In this document: in pieces, positions 14,101 through 29,500 of the stretch
Layout of the letters: each line of letters starts with the position of its first letter
How positions within the stretch are numbered: position 1 is the first letter of the stretch
Assembly (NCBI GenBank): GCA_035578905.1
Contig: JAQJVL010000789.1
Coordinates: 62,001 to 126,000, forward strand
DNA: 64,000 bases
Origin: Stictocephala bisonia
Lineage: Eukaryota > Arthropoda > Insecta > Hemiptera > Membracidae
Direction: 5' to 3'
Notes under the pieces: model-generated
Databases searched by the model: none
The model's input: only the letters and a program-made list of their open reading frames with translations
Told to the model about the DNA's origin: nothing
Position numbers and translations under genes: made by a program

Positions 14101-17100
14101 TTTGCGGTGCAGCTCAAGCATTTGGATATTACGGTAAGTTGTTGATTTCTTGAATATCTTTATATTGATGACAATGTATGTTGCATGTTAATTCCCTTTA
14201 ATTTCAGATTTAATTCATTTTCTTTTGCCATAACCCGTTTTTACACTTTTGTATTTGTGCATTTCACAATTAATTTGCAATTGAGAATGTATTGTGCATG
14301 GTATTGTTTTTGTTTTAATTTTGCATGTAAAACAATATTTCAAATTAGCATATTTTTTACTTTTTGCTCCAATGTTTCTTTAGTAAAGTTAAAAATTATT
14401 ATTATTTTGAGAAGTTTCTCGTATGTTAAGAGAACCTACTGTAATGATGTTCCAACATGAATTCAAAGCTGTTGTGTAAAAACAATTAACTGTGCTTAAA
14501 GTATTAGCAAATATCCCATATCTCTCTGATTCCACAAGCGCTAAGTATGTATAGTTTACATAGAGTATAGAGTAATATACTGTAGGGTGAAAATATAAGT
14601 TATTAAAAACAGTACTGAAGTTATTGGTGTTTGGAGCATAGTTAGAAAGGATTAAATAACTAATTGATATTTAAAATCGATGTAAGTAATCAAACATTCC
14701 AATAAATTAAAAAAAATATTTGTGAGGCCTTTTGATTACGAAGTAATCATTGTCTAACATTCACTTCAACTAACTGATATAATGAATAGATTTTTATAAT
14801 TTTTTCAAGTTTAAATTAAAAGTTTTCCTTAAAAATGAGACATATATGTATATAATATTTAGAAAACATTGAAATTAAATGTTTAGAAAATAAATAGTAG
14901 ATTACACTTTTTAAAACTGTGTAATTCAGTAATCACCAATCAATATGAGTAGTAACACTGAAAAGTAAAATAAAATGAAAGGATTCGCATAATAAAAATG
15001 TGATATTACTAATTTGATGTTTTGAAAATTGTTTCTTTTATCTTTTCAGCAACCTAATTAACAAATAGTTGCTTGTTTTCTCCTTTAAATCATTTTAAAT
15101 TTTGTAATTATGTGATTCAGTAAAATATCTTTTGTAATTTTAATTATAATGGGAATTAAATTTATTAAAATCCTTATTAAATTTTCTGTGTACTTTAAAC
15201 AGACTCACAAAGTGATTGGATGTATTTGTGATTGAACATTTTCTATCTAGCAGTCATTTTTCAAGACATATAAAATGGCTAGAATACACCAATCATTTTC
15301 TAGTTTGAAAATATATAATATCCTAGAAGACATTTTTTTTATGTAAAACCCGTATATTTGTATTACAAACACGTGAATCTATATGTATAACTTCAAACGT
15401 TTTTTAAAACAAAGTTTCTGTGGATTTTATTTAGAAAATAATTTATAATTAGTGAAATAGAATGGCAATTATCTGGCTTAGATGTGTTGAAAAAAGTTTC
15501 AAGGTAAATAATAATATTAAAAAAAAACAGAAAAAAAACCAAATCAACAATCTAATACAAATCCAGTATCAAAATAATGCTTCAATGCATATTAGTATTG
15601 CAGGTCCTATTTTACAAAATTAAAATAAGTATATGATTTGTCAAAAACGTTTAAATAATGTATAAGTTCGTATTATTCAACTTATACTGCCATAATAGGT
15701 TTAAAATTGAGGTTGTACTAAATTATTAAAACTTATCATCACCTTCGTAGTTTTCATTCAACAAAAAATAATTACATAAAATATCAGGGTATACAAAAGA
15801 CTGGAGACAACTTTATATTTTTTGAACCAAAAGTAGATTAAGCAATTAAACTTAACACAGAAGCTACATTAATAAATTTGCTTTTTAAACTAACAGTTAT
15901 GGGCCGAAGACAAAGAGTCCTAAGAACCTTAAATAAAAGCTTAAGTCGAATTGCACAAAAAAGTTGAAAATCTTTCCTAAATAGAATGCTGCTAAGCCGA
16001 CTTCAATAGGTTGTACATATGCAAAATAGCAGCAGTTTAAATTTTCAACCTTGAGCTTAATAAACAATTGCCTGTTAGTTAAACCATTGTAGATTAAAAT
16101 AGTTACTTTGGAGCGGCCGTAGCTCCAAGGTGATGGGTTCGATTCCTTCCCAATAAGACTACTAACAGTTTTTGCCCTGCCACTCCCGTGGTTTGGAAGT
16201 CGCGTTAAGGTTAAGTGTTAGAAAAGGCTTCTTAGCCCTAACTTTGCCTGGTAAAATAAGACAAACTTTATGTTTTCTATATATTGTAAAACATTGATAC
16301 TGTGCCTAAAAATATGTTTTTGAAAGCAACTGTCAATTTTATCAAATCAAGGGGATGGTCCTCGAGGAGTCAGAAAGTATCTTCAAGCGAGAATAGGCAG
16401 AGTATTATACAAAATTAAAGGTCTTAATTAGGTGTAAACAAAATGCCTACTGTTCAAAATTTCATCTACAGATTAAAATGAATTAGAAATGGGTTGACTT
16501 TAACTTACTGTAGAATGTAGTTTAATTATATATTCTAGAATCTAATGAATTTTAATATGAAACTATTTAAAGTGATAAATTAATTGTTCTGACTGTTATT
16601 ACTAACTAATAGAGAGAGTTTCATATTAATTTTATCCTAAAGTTGGAGTAACATACAAAATTTGAAAATTACATTTTCTTGAAGCAAAACAGACTCTTTT
16701 TTTGAGTTATTTGACCAGAGCATGGTTTCATAAAGCAAGTGAGTTTTTGTATAATCAACATTTAAGATTTTTTTGTTACGTGGAACACAATTTCTTTTGA
16801 CAGCTGGATTCCTTTCTCATTGTTAATATGTTTGCCATAACTTTTACTGATGGGATGTCTAAGAGAAAATTGAGTCGTGAATTATGTAAGTGTTTATCTG
16901 CTTACACCAATCTTCCTAAAACTTCTTAGAATATAAGTACACAACTATGAAATTACATGCTACTTAAATTTATTCACTTACAAGGTTTTGTTCAATTAAA
17001 ATGTTAGTTTAACTTAACATGAAACAATTTATGTTTTCTAGTATGTGTCATGATTACTCGAGCATAAAGTATTAAATTAAATTTTAAATAATACAATATT

Positions 17101-20100
17101 TGCAGATAATCTACAGATCTTTTCATATTTAAATGTTCCAGGAGAGTCTCTTTTAGGCTAGAAAATATTTCATTATTAAATTTGGATTTTATTTAATTTT
17201 TTATTTTAGTTTATTTTCTTCAATTATTTTCTAAGTGGCTGATAACATTATTTTCGCAGTAGAAGTAGTCTGCATTTTATTGGTTGACTGCTTTCTGTAG
17301 GTTGAATCCCGCTGCAGATATCGTATGCATGATGTAACATGCTAAGTCAGCTTGAGTGTAGTGTGACAATAGTTAAGGATTTTTTAGTCACATTTCAAAA
17401 TCAATTTCAAGTTTAAATTATAATATTTTAAAGTTAATTTCAAAAGTATTATTAAAATTGATGAAAATATTATTTGTAAAGGGAGAGAGATCATAATTTT
17501 ACGATTCAAACCAGTTAAAGGTTATAGAAGGATTTTACTATGAGCAACCTTTAGATCCTTTGGAGTATCAATTTATTTATCAATAAGTCACAAAATACTT
17601 TCAGCTCTGATATTCTTATATGGGTAATTTAACAAAACGCTTTAATGCAGAAAAGTATTAGTTTATATATATTTTGTACAAACTCTTCACAAACTAATAT
17701 GGTACCAGGGGTCAGGTTAAGTGGAAGAAGGGACTTTCTAGTCCCAACTTCGCCTGGTTAAATAAAAACGTATTTAATTTCATTTACCATTAGTTTTCTT
17801 TATTAGTACTATTTCAAGCTTGTCAGTTAGCTGAAAATCAGAGAGCAACAGTATTTGGTTTGGATTCCATGTAAAACGGTAGGTCCCTTAGTTGCCCTGG
17901 CTATTGGGCTATTAATAAATAGCCCTTTCTGAGGAACAGTCGACCTCAGTTAGTCACAATGACTACTCTCGTTCATCTACACTCATTCACCCCTCATATT
18001 CGTCCATATCTTGGCGATCGTCGTCTTAATCATGAATAAGGAATAATAAGACTCATATGAATGTAAATATTTATATTGTAAAGGTAATTTATTTTCTATT
18101 AACAGCAGATGATATGACTAATCATTGAGGAAATTTAAATTTAATATAAATAAACTTCAAAAACAGTATCTTTCCTTGATGAAATTGTTTTTATAATTTT
18201 GTGAAGAAACCCTTGTATACTATTTCTAATTTCACGAATATCTGAGATTGTATTCAACAAAATAAACTACATAGTTGTGACATATTTTTCTTCAGACTGA
18301 CAAACAAGTTAGAATAATAAACAAAAAATGAGTTGTCTGCATTTTTGTGTGCACCCGATGAATGTTGAATTAACAGCCTGGATGTAGGCTTAATACTTAC
18401 AACAAATATTTTTAGTAGTTAAAGGTTTCTAATATTCTAGTTCAATCTGTGATCAATTTTTTTCAGTTACAACCTGGAAATGTATAATGTTTTTAATTGT
18501 TTGTTCTAATGTACCTTTTATGTTCTTCTTGTGAATACACAGGGTTCTTTTTGTGTTTCTTGTATATGTTTCATTACATTCATTAATGATATACGTGAAG
18601 AGTATTTTTATGTTGTTTCATTATTAGTGATTGCCGTAGTATGTTCTCATTTTAAATTTTCTTTCAGTTTTCATTTTTGTAGAGATAATAATCTTTATGG
18701 AATAGACATGAATACTTTGGTTATTTCCGTAACCAATATTCTTTTTGTTATTTAAGCGAGAATAAAAAATGTCTATCGTATCAAGTACTCATTCATTAAT
18801 AAAATTTTAATCAAAGGTATATTCTTCCCATCTATGGTTTTAATTTGCATTGTCAGTCAGAACATCGGAAGAAGTTTTTTAGTGCTTGGATCATTTGTGT
18901 TTTGTTAATGATGTTTATGTTAAGCATACGTTGTTTTCAATTTTATGAATTATATGATCCTTCTCTCCCATACCCGCATTGCTACAGGCATTTTTTCAAA
19001 GGGTAAATGCCCAATGCACCAACAGCCACAAGTGTGTTGAAGATTTTAAAACTGTTTTCACACTGGCCTATCATTAAGCTTTTTTTATTTTTTAATTTTT
19101 TTATTACTGAGTTCGTTAAAAAAATATTAATTTTGAGTAAGGAAAAAAATTAAATACCATTTAAGTAAAATATATTAAATTTTCAAGATTTTGATTTGTG
19201 ACTGCTAATAATTTTTTCTTGGAATCTGTATATTAAAATATTTACATTTAAAATTAACACACAAATAATATTATGTGGTATTGGTTTAATCTAACATACA
19301 CTTATCTAGCCTTTCAAGCGATCAGTTACCATTTATAAAGCTTATATTGTAGTATTGTCAAATCAAAAACAGTTTAAAACCAATATTTAAAACCTTTAGT
19401 TTTAATTTTGTTTAGTAAAGTTGTAAATATTGGTTTAATATTGTGTTTGGTTTGATAGTACTATAAACACCAACACAGCTCCAACTTCAACACACAAGCT
19501 TATATTAATAGTTTAGTGCTCTAATTAATCATTTGCATGTAACTTCATTGTTTTGAAGTAAAAAGAATATTAACATAATTAGAATAGAAACATGCAATTA
19601 GGTAATTTGATAACATAAAAGAACACATTAACAAATGGAATTAAACATACTTACTTTATGCCTTTTGGAAACATGGTTTCCTTTACTAAAATCAACAAGT
19701 ATATTGTTGAACTTAAAATCTAGTTTCATCATTCGGATTTTTTATCATCCATGAAATAGAAATTTAAAACCAAAATTGTGTCCCTAAGACTAAAAATGAC
19801 TTCTATTTTTATATTTAGTATGGGGTGGATCCTTAAATTATTACCATATACAGTGATGTTTTGTTGGAGACATTCACAAAATTGAAAGTCATAAGTGTAT
19901 TCTAGTTTGAAAGGCTAGACTAAGTTACGCTAGTTTTGTAAAAGGGCTTGCTGTGAGTCTCTGCCATTGTAACGCTTCTAACGCATGTTAACCTTTGTAT
20001 CATCAGATGCTCACTAGCCAATTCAAACGATTTTGTGTACTTTATCTGGGATTATGGTAGTGTTAGATTGTATTACTAGAAACTAAGTTCACGAATTAAA

Positions 20101-20455
20101 ATCATAGTTGTCTTTTTTGTAAGTGCCTGTCTATAGTCCCTTCCAAAAATGTACCAAATAAGAACAAGTCTGGAAAGGATGTCTATTAACAAGTATGCTT
20201 TTGTACCTCTCAGCAGTTGTTGGTTCTCATTTGTTGTCAAAAAAATTATGATGGGTTGTTTGATAAAAAATATCAGTCAAATAAGTTTTTCCTATTACTT
20301 GTCCCAATACATAGTCCTTGTCACTTTCAATAAATAAAGTGAAATCGTAACACCTTTGCATAACGTCTTATATAAAGTGATTTCAAGTAATTTTAATGGG
20401 CTACTTCACAATTTCAAACAATGTATTTGTAAACAATAGAAGTTAAGTGTTACTT

Positions 20456-20521
<66 letters not shown>

Positions 20522-23500
20522 CTTGCATTAGTGTGTACAGTTTTGGCAAATCAAGCAGCTTCAACTCCGTTGTTTTAAAGTTATTTGATGTAGAAATGTT
20601 AATGATTGTTAATTTTTCAGAGAATTCCAACGGTTTGCTTCTTAAAAAAATAAACTCCTGTCATCCTTAACTGTTACCTAAACTAGGTTACCTTTACATG
20701 CATTTGGATTAACACACATTGGATACATTTGAACTAGTTATCTAAGAGTAAGTCAAATGGTTGTATCAATATTTATAAACAAACCATAAACATCTTACAT
20801 AGAAGCTAATGAAGACAAACAATTAAAACAACAAAACATTTTGTTCATTTGACGTTCACATTAAGTTTCATCCGAGAGCTTTGTGGTTTGGTATATACAT
20901 CCTACTTAGCTTGTTTGCTTGGCAGATTAATCTTTTGGATAAGTTGAATTCTATATTCTAATTATTCTTTGGGCACATTTTCTATCAAAACCAAATTGCT
21001 GCTAATCAGAATGTTTTCAATGATTCATACAACTGTCATCTTCCGGTTCTACCAGAGCAACAAGAATTTTAATAATAATAATAATAATGCATTTGTGAAA
21101 ATAATGCCAACATTTGTTAATGCTATCAATACTTGACTAATCCACAAATTGGCTGGCATTAATTTTCACAACCAACTAAAAAATGTTGGAATTCTTTAAA
21201 TAGGAATAGCAAATTTTATTATGTATATGGGAATGTGTGTGATAGATGATAATTTTTAATTTATGATAATATATCATAAAATAGCAAGAAATATTTTTGA
21301 AAAAAACACTTGACTTCTATACATCCGTTAACTAGATTTTTGCTTGTTAACAAGTTCAGGTACAGACTATTTCAATACTGTGATTTTCAAATTAACTATT
21401 GACTCAAATCTTGTCATAAACTATTTATATAAAATAATATGTTTTCTGGCAGGTGTGTTTGATTTTGTATAGTTTTATCAGTGTTACAAATGTTGTTTAT
21501 TTAGGCCTAAAACATTTAGGCTTATTAGTAACTGAAATTGATGTAATTGGTCGGTGTGCTGGGCACTGATGATACAGAGACGAGCGGGTGGACTCACAGA
21601 CTGGGGTAGTATTGTATAAGATGTTGAGTTACCAGATGGTGATTGTTATTTTGGTGTTTGTTCTCTTTCAAGACGAGTACAATCTAAATCCGGGTTTAGA
21701 ATGGGAGGACGAGTTCACAGGTAGGTCCCAGGAGCTCTGGACACTCTTTCTTCTGTCTTTCTGTGTTCACAGCGTTAACCATGTAACAATCAACTGCTCA
21801 GTATTTAACACTAGCCATTCAATGAATTATATAATCAGATACATATTAACTGTCCTTATTCTTTAACATGCCAGCACACGCATCTTAAATGATAGGAAAT
21901 GGTTTGAAACAGTCTTCTTGAACATTTTATCAGAATACAGTGTAGCCAAATTTATGAAAAAATGGTGTTGGGTCTTTTTCAAAATGTCCTTGCTTATAAT
22001 AAAGATTTTCTACCAAGTCTATAACTAAACTTACTAAAACAATGTACCTTTGATATTGGTTACATTATTTTAACCTACAAGAAAATAATTAGCGTCATCG
22101 CTTTAATTATATCAATCGACACCTTCTGGTATTTAGATTAGGTTAAGATTAAATAAATATAAGTTGATATGTTACTTGCTTATATATGTACTTTTTATAT
22201 ATATTTGTGTGTCTGTGAACTTTCTTCTTCGTTTGATCACTAATCATTGCTAAATAAATGCGGGTCATTGTGATAAAGACCTATTATTAAAAAAAAAAAT
22301 AAATAAATAAAATTAAGCTTCAGTATGTAGATATACTATTTTTACTAATTTATGTACATATTAGATAATTATTGGGTCTTAACCAAAACTAGTTTTGAAT
22401 TTCACCTTTCTAATGAGGTAGAAAGTTTGAGCAAAAGTATGTTTTGTGAAGATTTGTGAACAAATGAAAGTCATAAAGTGTTTCTCTTGTTCTTATTGTT
22501 GATAAAATCTGTAACTGAATGCAGAGGTGACTATTTAAATGAGACACTATTTAATCCAATCATTGATATATGCCTAAAAGAAAGAGGATAATGCTTTCAA
22601 AAGAAATTCAACAGCATTTCATCTGGAGTAGCAACCTCCATTACTGTAGCGTTTTCCAACATTTTAGTACAAATTTAACAAACGAGTCTCTAAAACAATA
22701 TAGTCTAATCTTGATTTCTTAGCTGTAGTCAGAATATTCTATTTATATCATCAATTTTATTGGCCATGTATTATATTCAATTCAAACATTCTTTATTCAT
22801 GTTTTGTACAAAGGTACAATAAATAGTGTCACAGTTACAGTAAAAGATAATACTAGATTATTGTTTAGACTACGTTTAACAATGGAAACTTAATATATTC
22901 ATCTTAAAATTATTGTTTTTTTTTTTACTTAAAATCCTATTGTACAGAAATTATCTTGGGTTGTGTTGGAGAAAGTCAGTTAGAGAATATGGAGCCAGTT
23001 GTACCAAGTACTCCTTTAAATTTACTTATGTTAGGTTCAAAGAGAAATAACCGTGGTAGATGGTACAAAATTTGGTTCCCATAAATGTTGTTTTTTTTCT
23101 TTTTTTTCTTTTTTTTATTCTAGATTATGTAGTTCTACCGCCCTATTTAATCTTGTGTTATACGGATGAGTGTTGTCAACAAAACTGTTATCTTTAAGTT
23201 GTTTTACGTACATTACCGTCTCCAAAATGTAAAAGGCATATACTGTCAGTATTTTTGTGGAGACAAATAGATGATTAACTGATTCATCCCTTTGTAAGTT
23301 ATATATAATTCTCAAAGCATTCTTTTGTTTCAACAATATTTTATCTAGGTTTTTTTGTAGTTGCTCCGTAAATGCTAATTCCGTATAATAGATGAGAATT
23401 AATTAAAGAATAATAAACTGCTTCTAATGTTTCTCATTTACAAAATTTAGCCTATTTGTCTGAAAGCAAACAAACCTGTTGACATTTTATCAATGACATG

Positions 23501-26500
23501 GTTTGTATGTGTATCCCAACTAAGGTTAGCATCAATGAAACGTCCCAAAAATTTTGTCACTTCTACTTGATCCAACTTATTGTTATCTAAATATATGTCT
23601 GGTTTCAATTTAACTCTAGTTTGTTTTGTACAGAAAGATATGAAATTTGATTTAATTGAATTGAGAAGAAGGTTTTTACCATCAAAAAAGTTTTTAATTA
23701 TGGTGAGACTAACAAATGCAGAAATTTCAACACTTTCTCTAGACTCCCCTGAAATAGTGATATTAGAGTCATCATGCTATATCTCTTAGAGTCATATATG
23801 CTAATGGCAAATATTACTGTTTACAGGAAGCAAATCAGGTAGCCCCTTTAAGTAACAAAGAAACAGTAGGGGCCCTAAAATTGACCCCTGTGGAAACCAT
23901 GTTTTATATTTAACATTTGAGAACTAAAATTCCTTATATAGTTATAATGACCAGTAGAATCAGTGAAAGAGTGTTCAACCTCTACAAATTGTACTCGATT
24001 TTCTAAATATGATTCAAACCATTTAAATTCCTTGCCCGCAACCTCTAAATTTTTAAAAGCAACTAAAAGTTTTTGTGTGAGACACTTTCAAAAGCCCTAG
24101 TTAAATCAAGAAATATACCAACAACTTTTTGCCCATTGTCAACTGAATCAATTATTGATTGAATAAATTCTATACCTGCTGATATAGTGGATTTACCTGA
24201 TTGGAAGCCATGTTGTTCTTTATCTAATAATTTATATTTAGTTAAATAATCAATTAATTGTAAATAAACAACTCTTTCGTATATTTTGGTAAAAAACTGA
24301 AAGAAGTGATACTGGACGATAACATGCTGGGTTATTTAGATCACCTTTCTTAAAAATAGGTATAACTCTAGCAATTTTTAGTTTATTTGGGAAAATTCCG
24401 GTAATTAAAGAAGAATTTATCAAATGAGTCAGGGGTTTCAAAATAATAGGGAGTACTTTTTTTATGATATCAATAGAAATTTCGTCATTTCCAGTTGGGA
24501 ACTTATTTTCAAATGAGTTATACATGATTTGTTGGGAATTTCTATTTTTACATGGTTTTAAGATCTTCAGGTGATAAATAACTTTAAACAATGTACTTTA
24601 TAATGAGAAATGAGCTGGTTCTGAGACGGATAATATCGTTCCTGATAATTCTTTCATAGAATTCTTATATATCCAGTTTGAATCAAAATTTCATCTTATT
24701 TTACTACATGTTTTTTATTCAAAAAATATTTATACAAAAATATTTACAACACAGATTTATTTGTTTGTTAAGGAATGATTCTTTTGTAAATTCCCCTTGT
24801 CTGAGGATAGTAAAAGTGGTTTACTGTGATTGATGAGTATAATATTTGTACATTTTTGTTCTTATATTGTAATGAACTTGTGTTGTGTCATGTTGACTTT
24901 TTACACTCTTGCCAACACGCTTATTAACAAAGTATATGATAAATTAATTTGTTTTAAAACACAAACAAAACTGTCTGTATTAAACAGCAGCAGGCTTTTA
25001 GCACATTTATTACATAATGTGGTGGTGTTAAGATGCGACTGAACAACCGTTCATGAGAGAGGCTCATGAGTGACTAACCAACTCAGTCTAGGATAAACCT
25101 GCCTTTAGGATATCTGCCTTCCTAAAAAAGTGTTTTACAAAATTTTAAATTAGCAATAGGTGCGTGTGCTCATGTATTAAAATTTTCATTGTGATCACAG
25201 AAAAATTTTGTAAACTTAATAGACAAATTTTTTAAACGCCTAACTTCTTTGGAATTTCTTGTATTTAAAATAATTATTGTACTAAAATATATTCATGTTA
25301 ATATTCTAAAAGGAGGTTCAGTTGTGTATTGTTTCATGGTTTTTGCCTGTGTAGTTTAAATCTTAAATATAATGAAAGTACATTACAATATTTATTGTTT
25401 TTTTTTTTTCTATAATATTTGTTCTATTATCGTTTTCATTTCTGATTTTTCCTTTTTCTAAACACTTCAGTTGGCTTTCAAGTATTATATTTGCTTATCA
25501 ATCCAACACCTATTTAGTGTTGTTTATTATATTGTAATACATTTTTATAGATTTTACTTGTTTATAAAGTGAGTAAAAATTACTTTGGGCAGATTAATAA
25601 TTTTGCCTTAAATAGTGCTTTACATTATCCTAACACCTGCCCAAATCACAGACAGTGAAGCCTTGTTTGAAGTAGACAGAGCTTAATATATTCAAAATCT
25701 TTACTGAGTAAAGGGGTCTTTTGTCTGTATTATATTTAAGTTTAGAGATTGCTTTCAATAAGTATTTTTTTTTTTTTTTTCATTTTAATGACTGCTTTAC
25801 ATTTGTAGCTAATTTGCTTACAGCAAGTAAATATTTACAGTGCATTGTTTCATTTTAGCTCTATTTCAAGCTAATTAAACTATAAAACATCCATATAAAT
25901 TTTATCAGAAAAGTTTCAGTTCATTTCTGCTTTCTAAAATTATTCTTATAGATAGTTTAGTATTTGTACATAAAATAACTATTGATTTTATTTGTCCAAC
26001 TTTAATATTAATATTTTTTTCAAATATCACAGGATTTTGTTCAGTATATCTGTGTTTTGTCTAATAAATAAATTTCATCACTGTGCATGATTGGTATCTT
26101 ATCAAGTAAGAAGAGTTGAACAAATAAAATATTTTTTTCTTGAACTGCTATTATAAGGAATTGTTTTATCTCTTTCATGTTATTCCTAATAACAATTGTT
26201 TAACATATTTAATACAAAAAACATAGCTTTTCAGTTTTTTTTTCATCAGCAGAAATTGTATATGCTTACTTGTAATTTAAAATTAAATGCAAACATTAAA
26301 TTATTAAACTAAGTATATTTTTTTACAAAGGTTCGATCATAAAAGAGATTTAAAAACGTGTTATGGAAGCACAAACACTATTCTTCAAAACAGCTGTTTC
26401 ACTTGATTGATTTGAGAGATATTCAATAATTGAGAGATATTCATATTTAGGCCAGAAATCAATGGCATCAAAACTCTTAATCATATTGTTTTCCCTGTAT

Positions 26501-29500
26501 TATCAAAGATTTAATATAAAACTCCTGGGATAATTATCTACCAACCATTCATTAATTTATATATATATATATATCTTTCAGAAATCTGCAATGAACAAAT
26601 AAAATCAGTATTAGATAGGAAACTAGTTGTATAGCTACAATAGAACCTAAATTAGTGACTTGTCGAGATAGTGTTGACGATGTGTAGAAATGATATTACC
26701 TTTCGCCTAAGCTATGATGTGATGTGGTTTCACGTAGAGTTAAATTACTGTGGACGCTCCAAAATAGCGTAGACTAAAACTACACATGGAGCAATACTGG
26801 ACCATTCTAATTGTTTTTATAGTAACAGTTCCTAGAAATGCATTTTATGACTGATTTCATTTTCTCTTTCAAATAACAAAATTTTGAATATACAAAAACA
26901 CTGCACTATTACAGCAATTCTAGATTATTTAGGTTTGAACCAAGTGGTATAATATTGTTTTACATTATTCATTGAAGTAGTGATGAAAGAAAAAAAATTG
27001 AATGAGACACAATTAGCTAGTTAGTCTAGAATAGTATAGGTGGGGGCGGGGCCAACTTATTCACCCACAGTTTTGACGTATGACGAACCACAAGCGGAGG
27101 ACGAGGAAAGCTCCTTGCCACATCTGGATGGATTCCACAGCCACAGTAAGCTGCCGCCCGGCATTCTACCCCACGGCCTTCCTCAGGTCAAAGAGATGGA
27201 ACCGGCTGTCACTCACGTCAAGCAGGAAGTCAAAGAAGAACCTCCAAAACCAGGTAGGTTGTATAGTGAGCTATTTTTATTTTTATTTTACACTAAAGAG
27301 TTGTTGCATATATTTTTTAATTGTTTGGTAATAATTAAATATTGTACTGTTTCAAGAGTAAGCTATTTTCTTTTCTATATATTCTTTTTTATCGATATGG
27401 ATTGAATGTTTTCTAACTCCCCAGTCTTTTAAATGTAGATAACATGTTCATTTGGGTTAAATAATGACTTAAATGCTGAAGTTTGTAAATAATGTCATTC
27501 CTATGAACAACTTACATTTTGTCTGAAGTTAATATAATATTAGTAAAATCGTTCTTCTGTGAAAATTCATACCCAATTTAAATTTAAAAAATAATTATGT
27601 ATGCCTGAAAATGTGTAAATCAATGAATAAAGGCCATATTGAGGACAATAAAATGGTTTGGTTATAGTCTCTGCAATTAGTGAATTTGTTTGTTTAAAAA
27701 TGCAACCTTTTTAATTTTATTATTTGATGGTAGACTTTCTTAATTTGGCGAATCTCTATCAATTTATATAACAGGTAAGCAATAATAACCCTGACTGTTT
27801 TCATGCTGTCGTTGCTCAGCTGTTATATTATTACATTATCAGTGGCAAGTGCGTCATCGTGTTTTCGATTGAAAATTATTTAAAAAAAATAATGAGTCCT
27901 TGATTGCTATGCAACAACAGTTTGATGCTTCAACATCGGTCGCTATGGCACCTCTCCATATCAAAACATGGTTTAAATTGGGTAAATAATTTCCTAAATA
28001 CGGCAACTGCTCTCAAAATAAAGCCAAGTATGAGCCCTTGTATACTTTGAACATCAGAAAACATTTAAATTCTTAGCGCAAGTGTACTGCAAAGTCAGAA
28101 ACGATCGATTTGTAAACAACTTGATGCGTTGGTAATATCCAATTTTTTTGCATATGTTGTATCGTGACCTGAATTTCCAACCCTATAAAATGACACAGAA
28201 ACTGACAGACAGAGACTTTGTACCACACATTACCTAAGTCAGAGAGATTATTACAGCAAGTGAATAAAGAAAACCTCTTTAAAGTGTAAAGTCTTAGTTA
28301 TTTCTAATGAAGCAAATTGTGAATTATCAGGTGTGTCAGAACAAACAAATATTTACGGTACTGGTCTGTTGAACATTCAAAAGAAATTCATGAATGATCA
28401 CCATTTCATGCAAATAAAGTGACTTTTGGTGCGGATTGACACCGTTTGGGATCATCACATCTTATTTTTTTTTTTTTTTTCTAAGAATAATGAGGGAAGG
28501 TCTGTCATATCAATTCAGACTGCTATGTGGCAATAATTTGGTGCAGCAGTTATGCCTTTTAGTAATTGACACCCAAGCTATCTGGTTTCAGCAGGAGGGA
28601 CTACATGCCGTACATCAGGACCCTCAGTGACCCTTTCACCTCAGTTGTTTCCGGAACATTTGATTTCTCAATAATGTGATGTACTGTGGTCTGCGTTATC
28701 CTAAGATGTGACGGTTGGCTGGTGCCCCACGATATGGCTGTGTGTGATTATGCAGTGTGTGAGAAACAAGGATGCTGCTATTTCTCTACTAATGCTGCGA
28801 AAAGTAACTGCTTGTTTTTAGAAAAGAGGGGAAGCCTGTGCAGGTGTAAATGGATGTCACTAGAAAGACATTATCTACCATAAATAAAATGGCAAAATCA
28901 TATAAATATTTTATTTGTATTTGGAGTGTATTAAATTATGTTTGGTTCTCAAACAAGTTTATCTTAAAACCTGTCATGTTTTTGTTTTGTTCACCTTTAT
29001 AATAATAGTTTATATACTCTAATAACAATGAAAAAATATGATCAAAATATTTAACATATTAAAACCATAAATGATAAAGACACTTGTTTCTAGTCAGTAT
29101 TACCTTTGTATTTTTCTTTTTGTATGAACACAAAAAATCTATCTAGCTTGAATAAGATATAACTGCACAAATGTTAACAATTTATAGCTAAGAAATAAAT
29201 ATTTCATTTGCTGTTTTGTTTGACTGGACAGTTCAAGAGCTCAGCGAAGAAGAGAAGATGATGATCGTATTGTCAGAGGAGTTTCAAAGGTTTGTGTACC
29301 ACACAGCACCAATTGTAGAACGAGCCTTAGACGAAGACAAGGATATCTATAAGGATTACACAGGCGGCACTGATCGTGAGGATACAGGGTAGGTTCTGGT
29401 CAGTTAAATTCAAAGTAAGTTAAAACATTGTAAGATATATTGATCTTGAGGGAGGGTTAATTTGTTGAATATTGATTCTAGATTGTACAGATTCTTTATA

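Larger units (their letters stand above)
11217..14112. other. Intron between coding exon 5 and the 21-nt exon
   Basis: Contains a reverse-transcriptase fragment (11455-11545), a possible tRNA-derived SINE remnant (11820-11990) and a foldback element (12351-13071). From 13072 to 14112 nothing recognisable was seen. Confidence 0.5.
14134..21672. other. Intron between the 21-nt exon and coding exon 7
   Basis: This 7.5-kb AT-rich intron contains SINE copies at 16110-16272 and 17701-17772, a compositionally different block at about 17870-18020 (unidentified repeat), the AT microsatellite at 20459-20517 and an AAT run near 21070-21088. ORFs of 60-90 codons at 14185, 18531 and 20149 have no homology that I recognise and biased AT composition; I do not support them as genes. 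Confidence 0.55.

Noticed and set aside
14185..14460. A 91-codon plus-strand ORF in the intron after the 21-nt exon
   Set aside because: Phe/Ile-rich translation of AT-rich DNA, with no family signature and no promoter or splice context.
20406..20630. Minus-strand ORF with alternating Tyr/Ile
   Set aside because: Produced by the AT microsatellite at 20459-20517.
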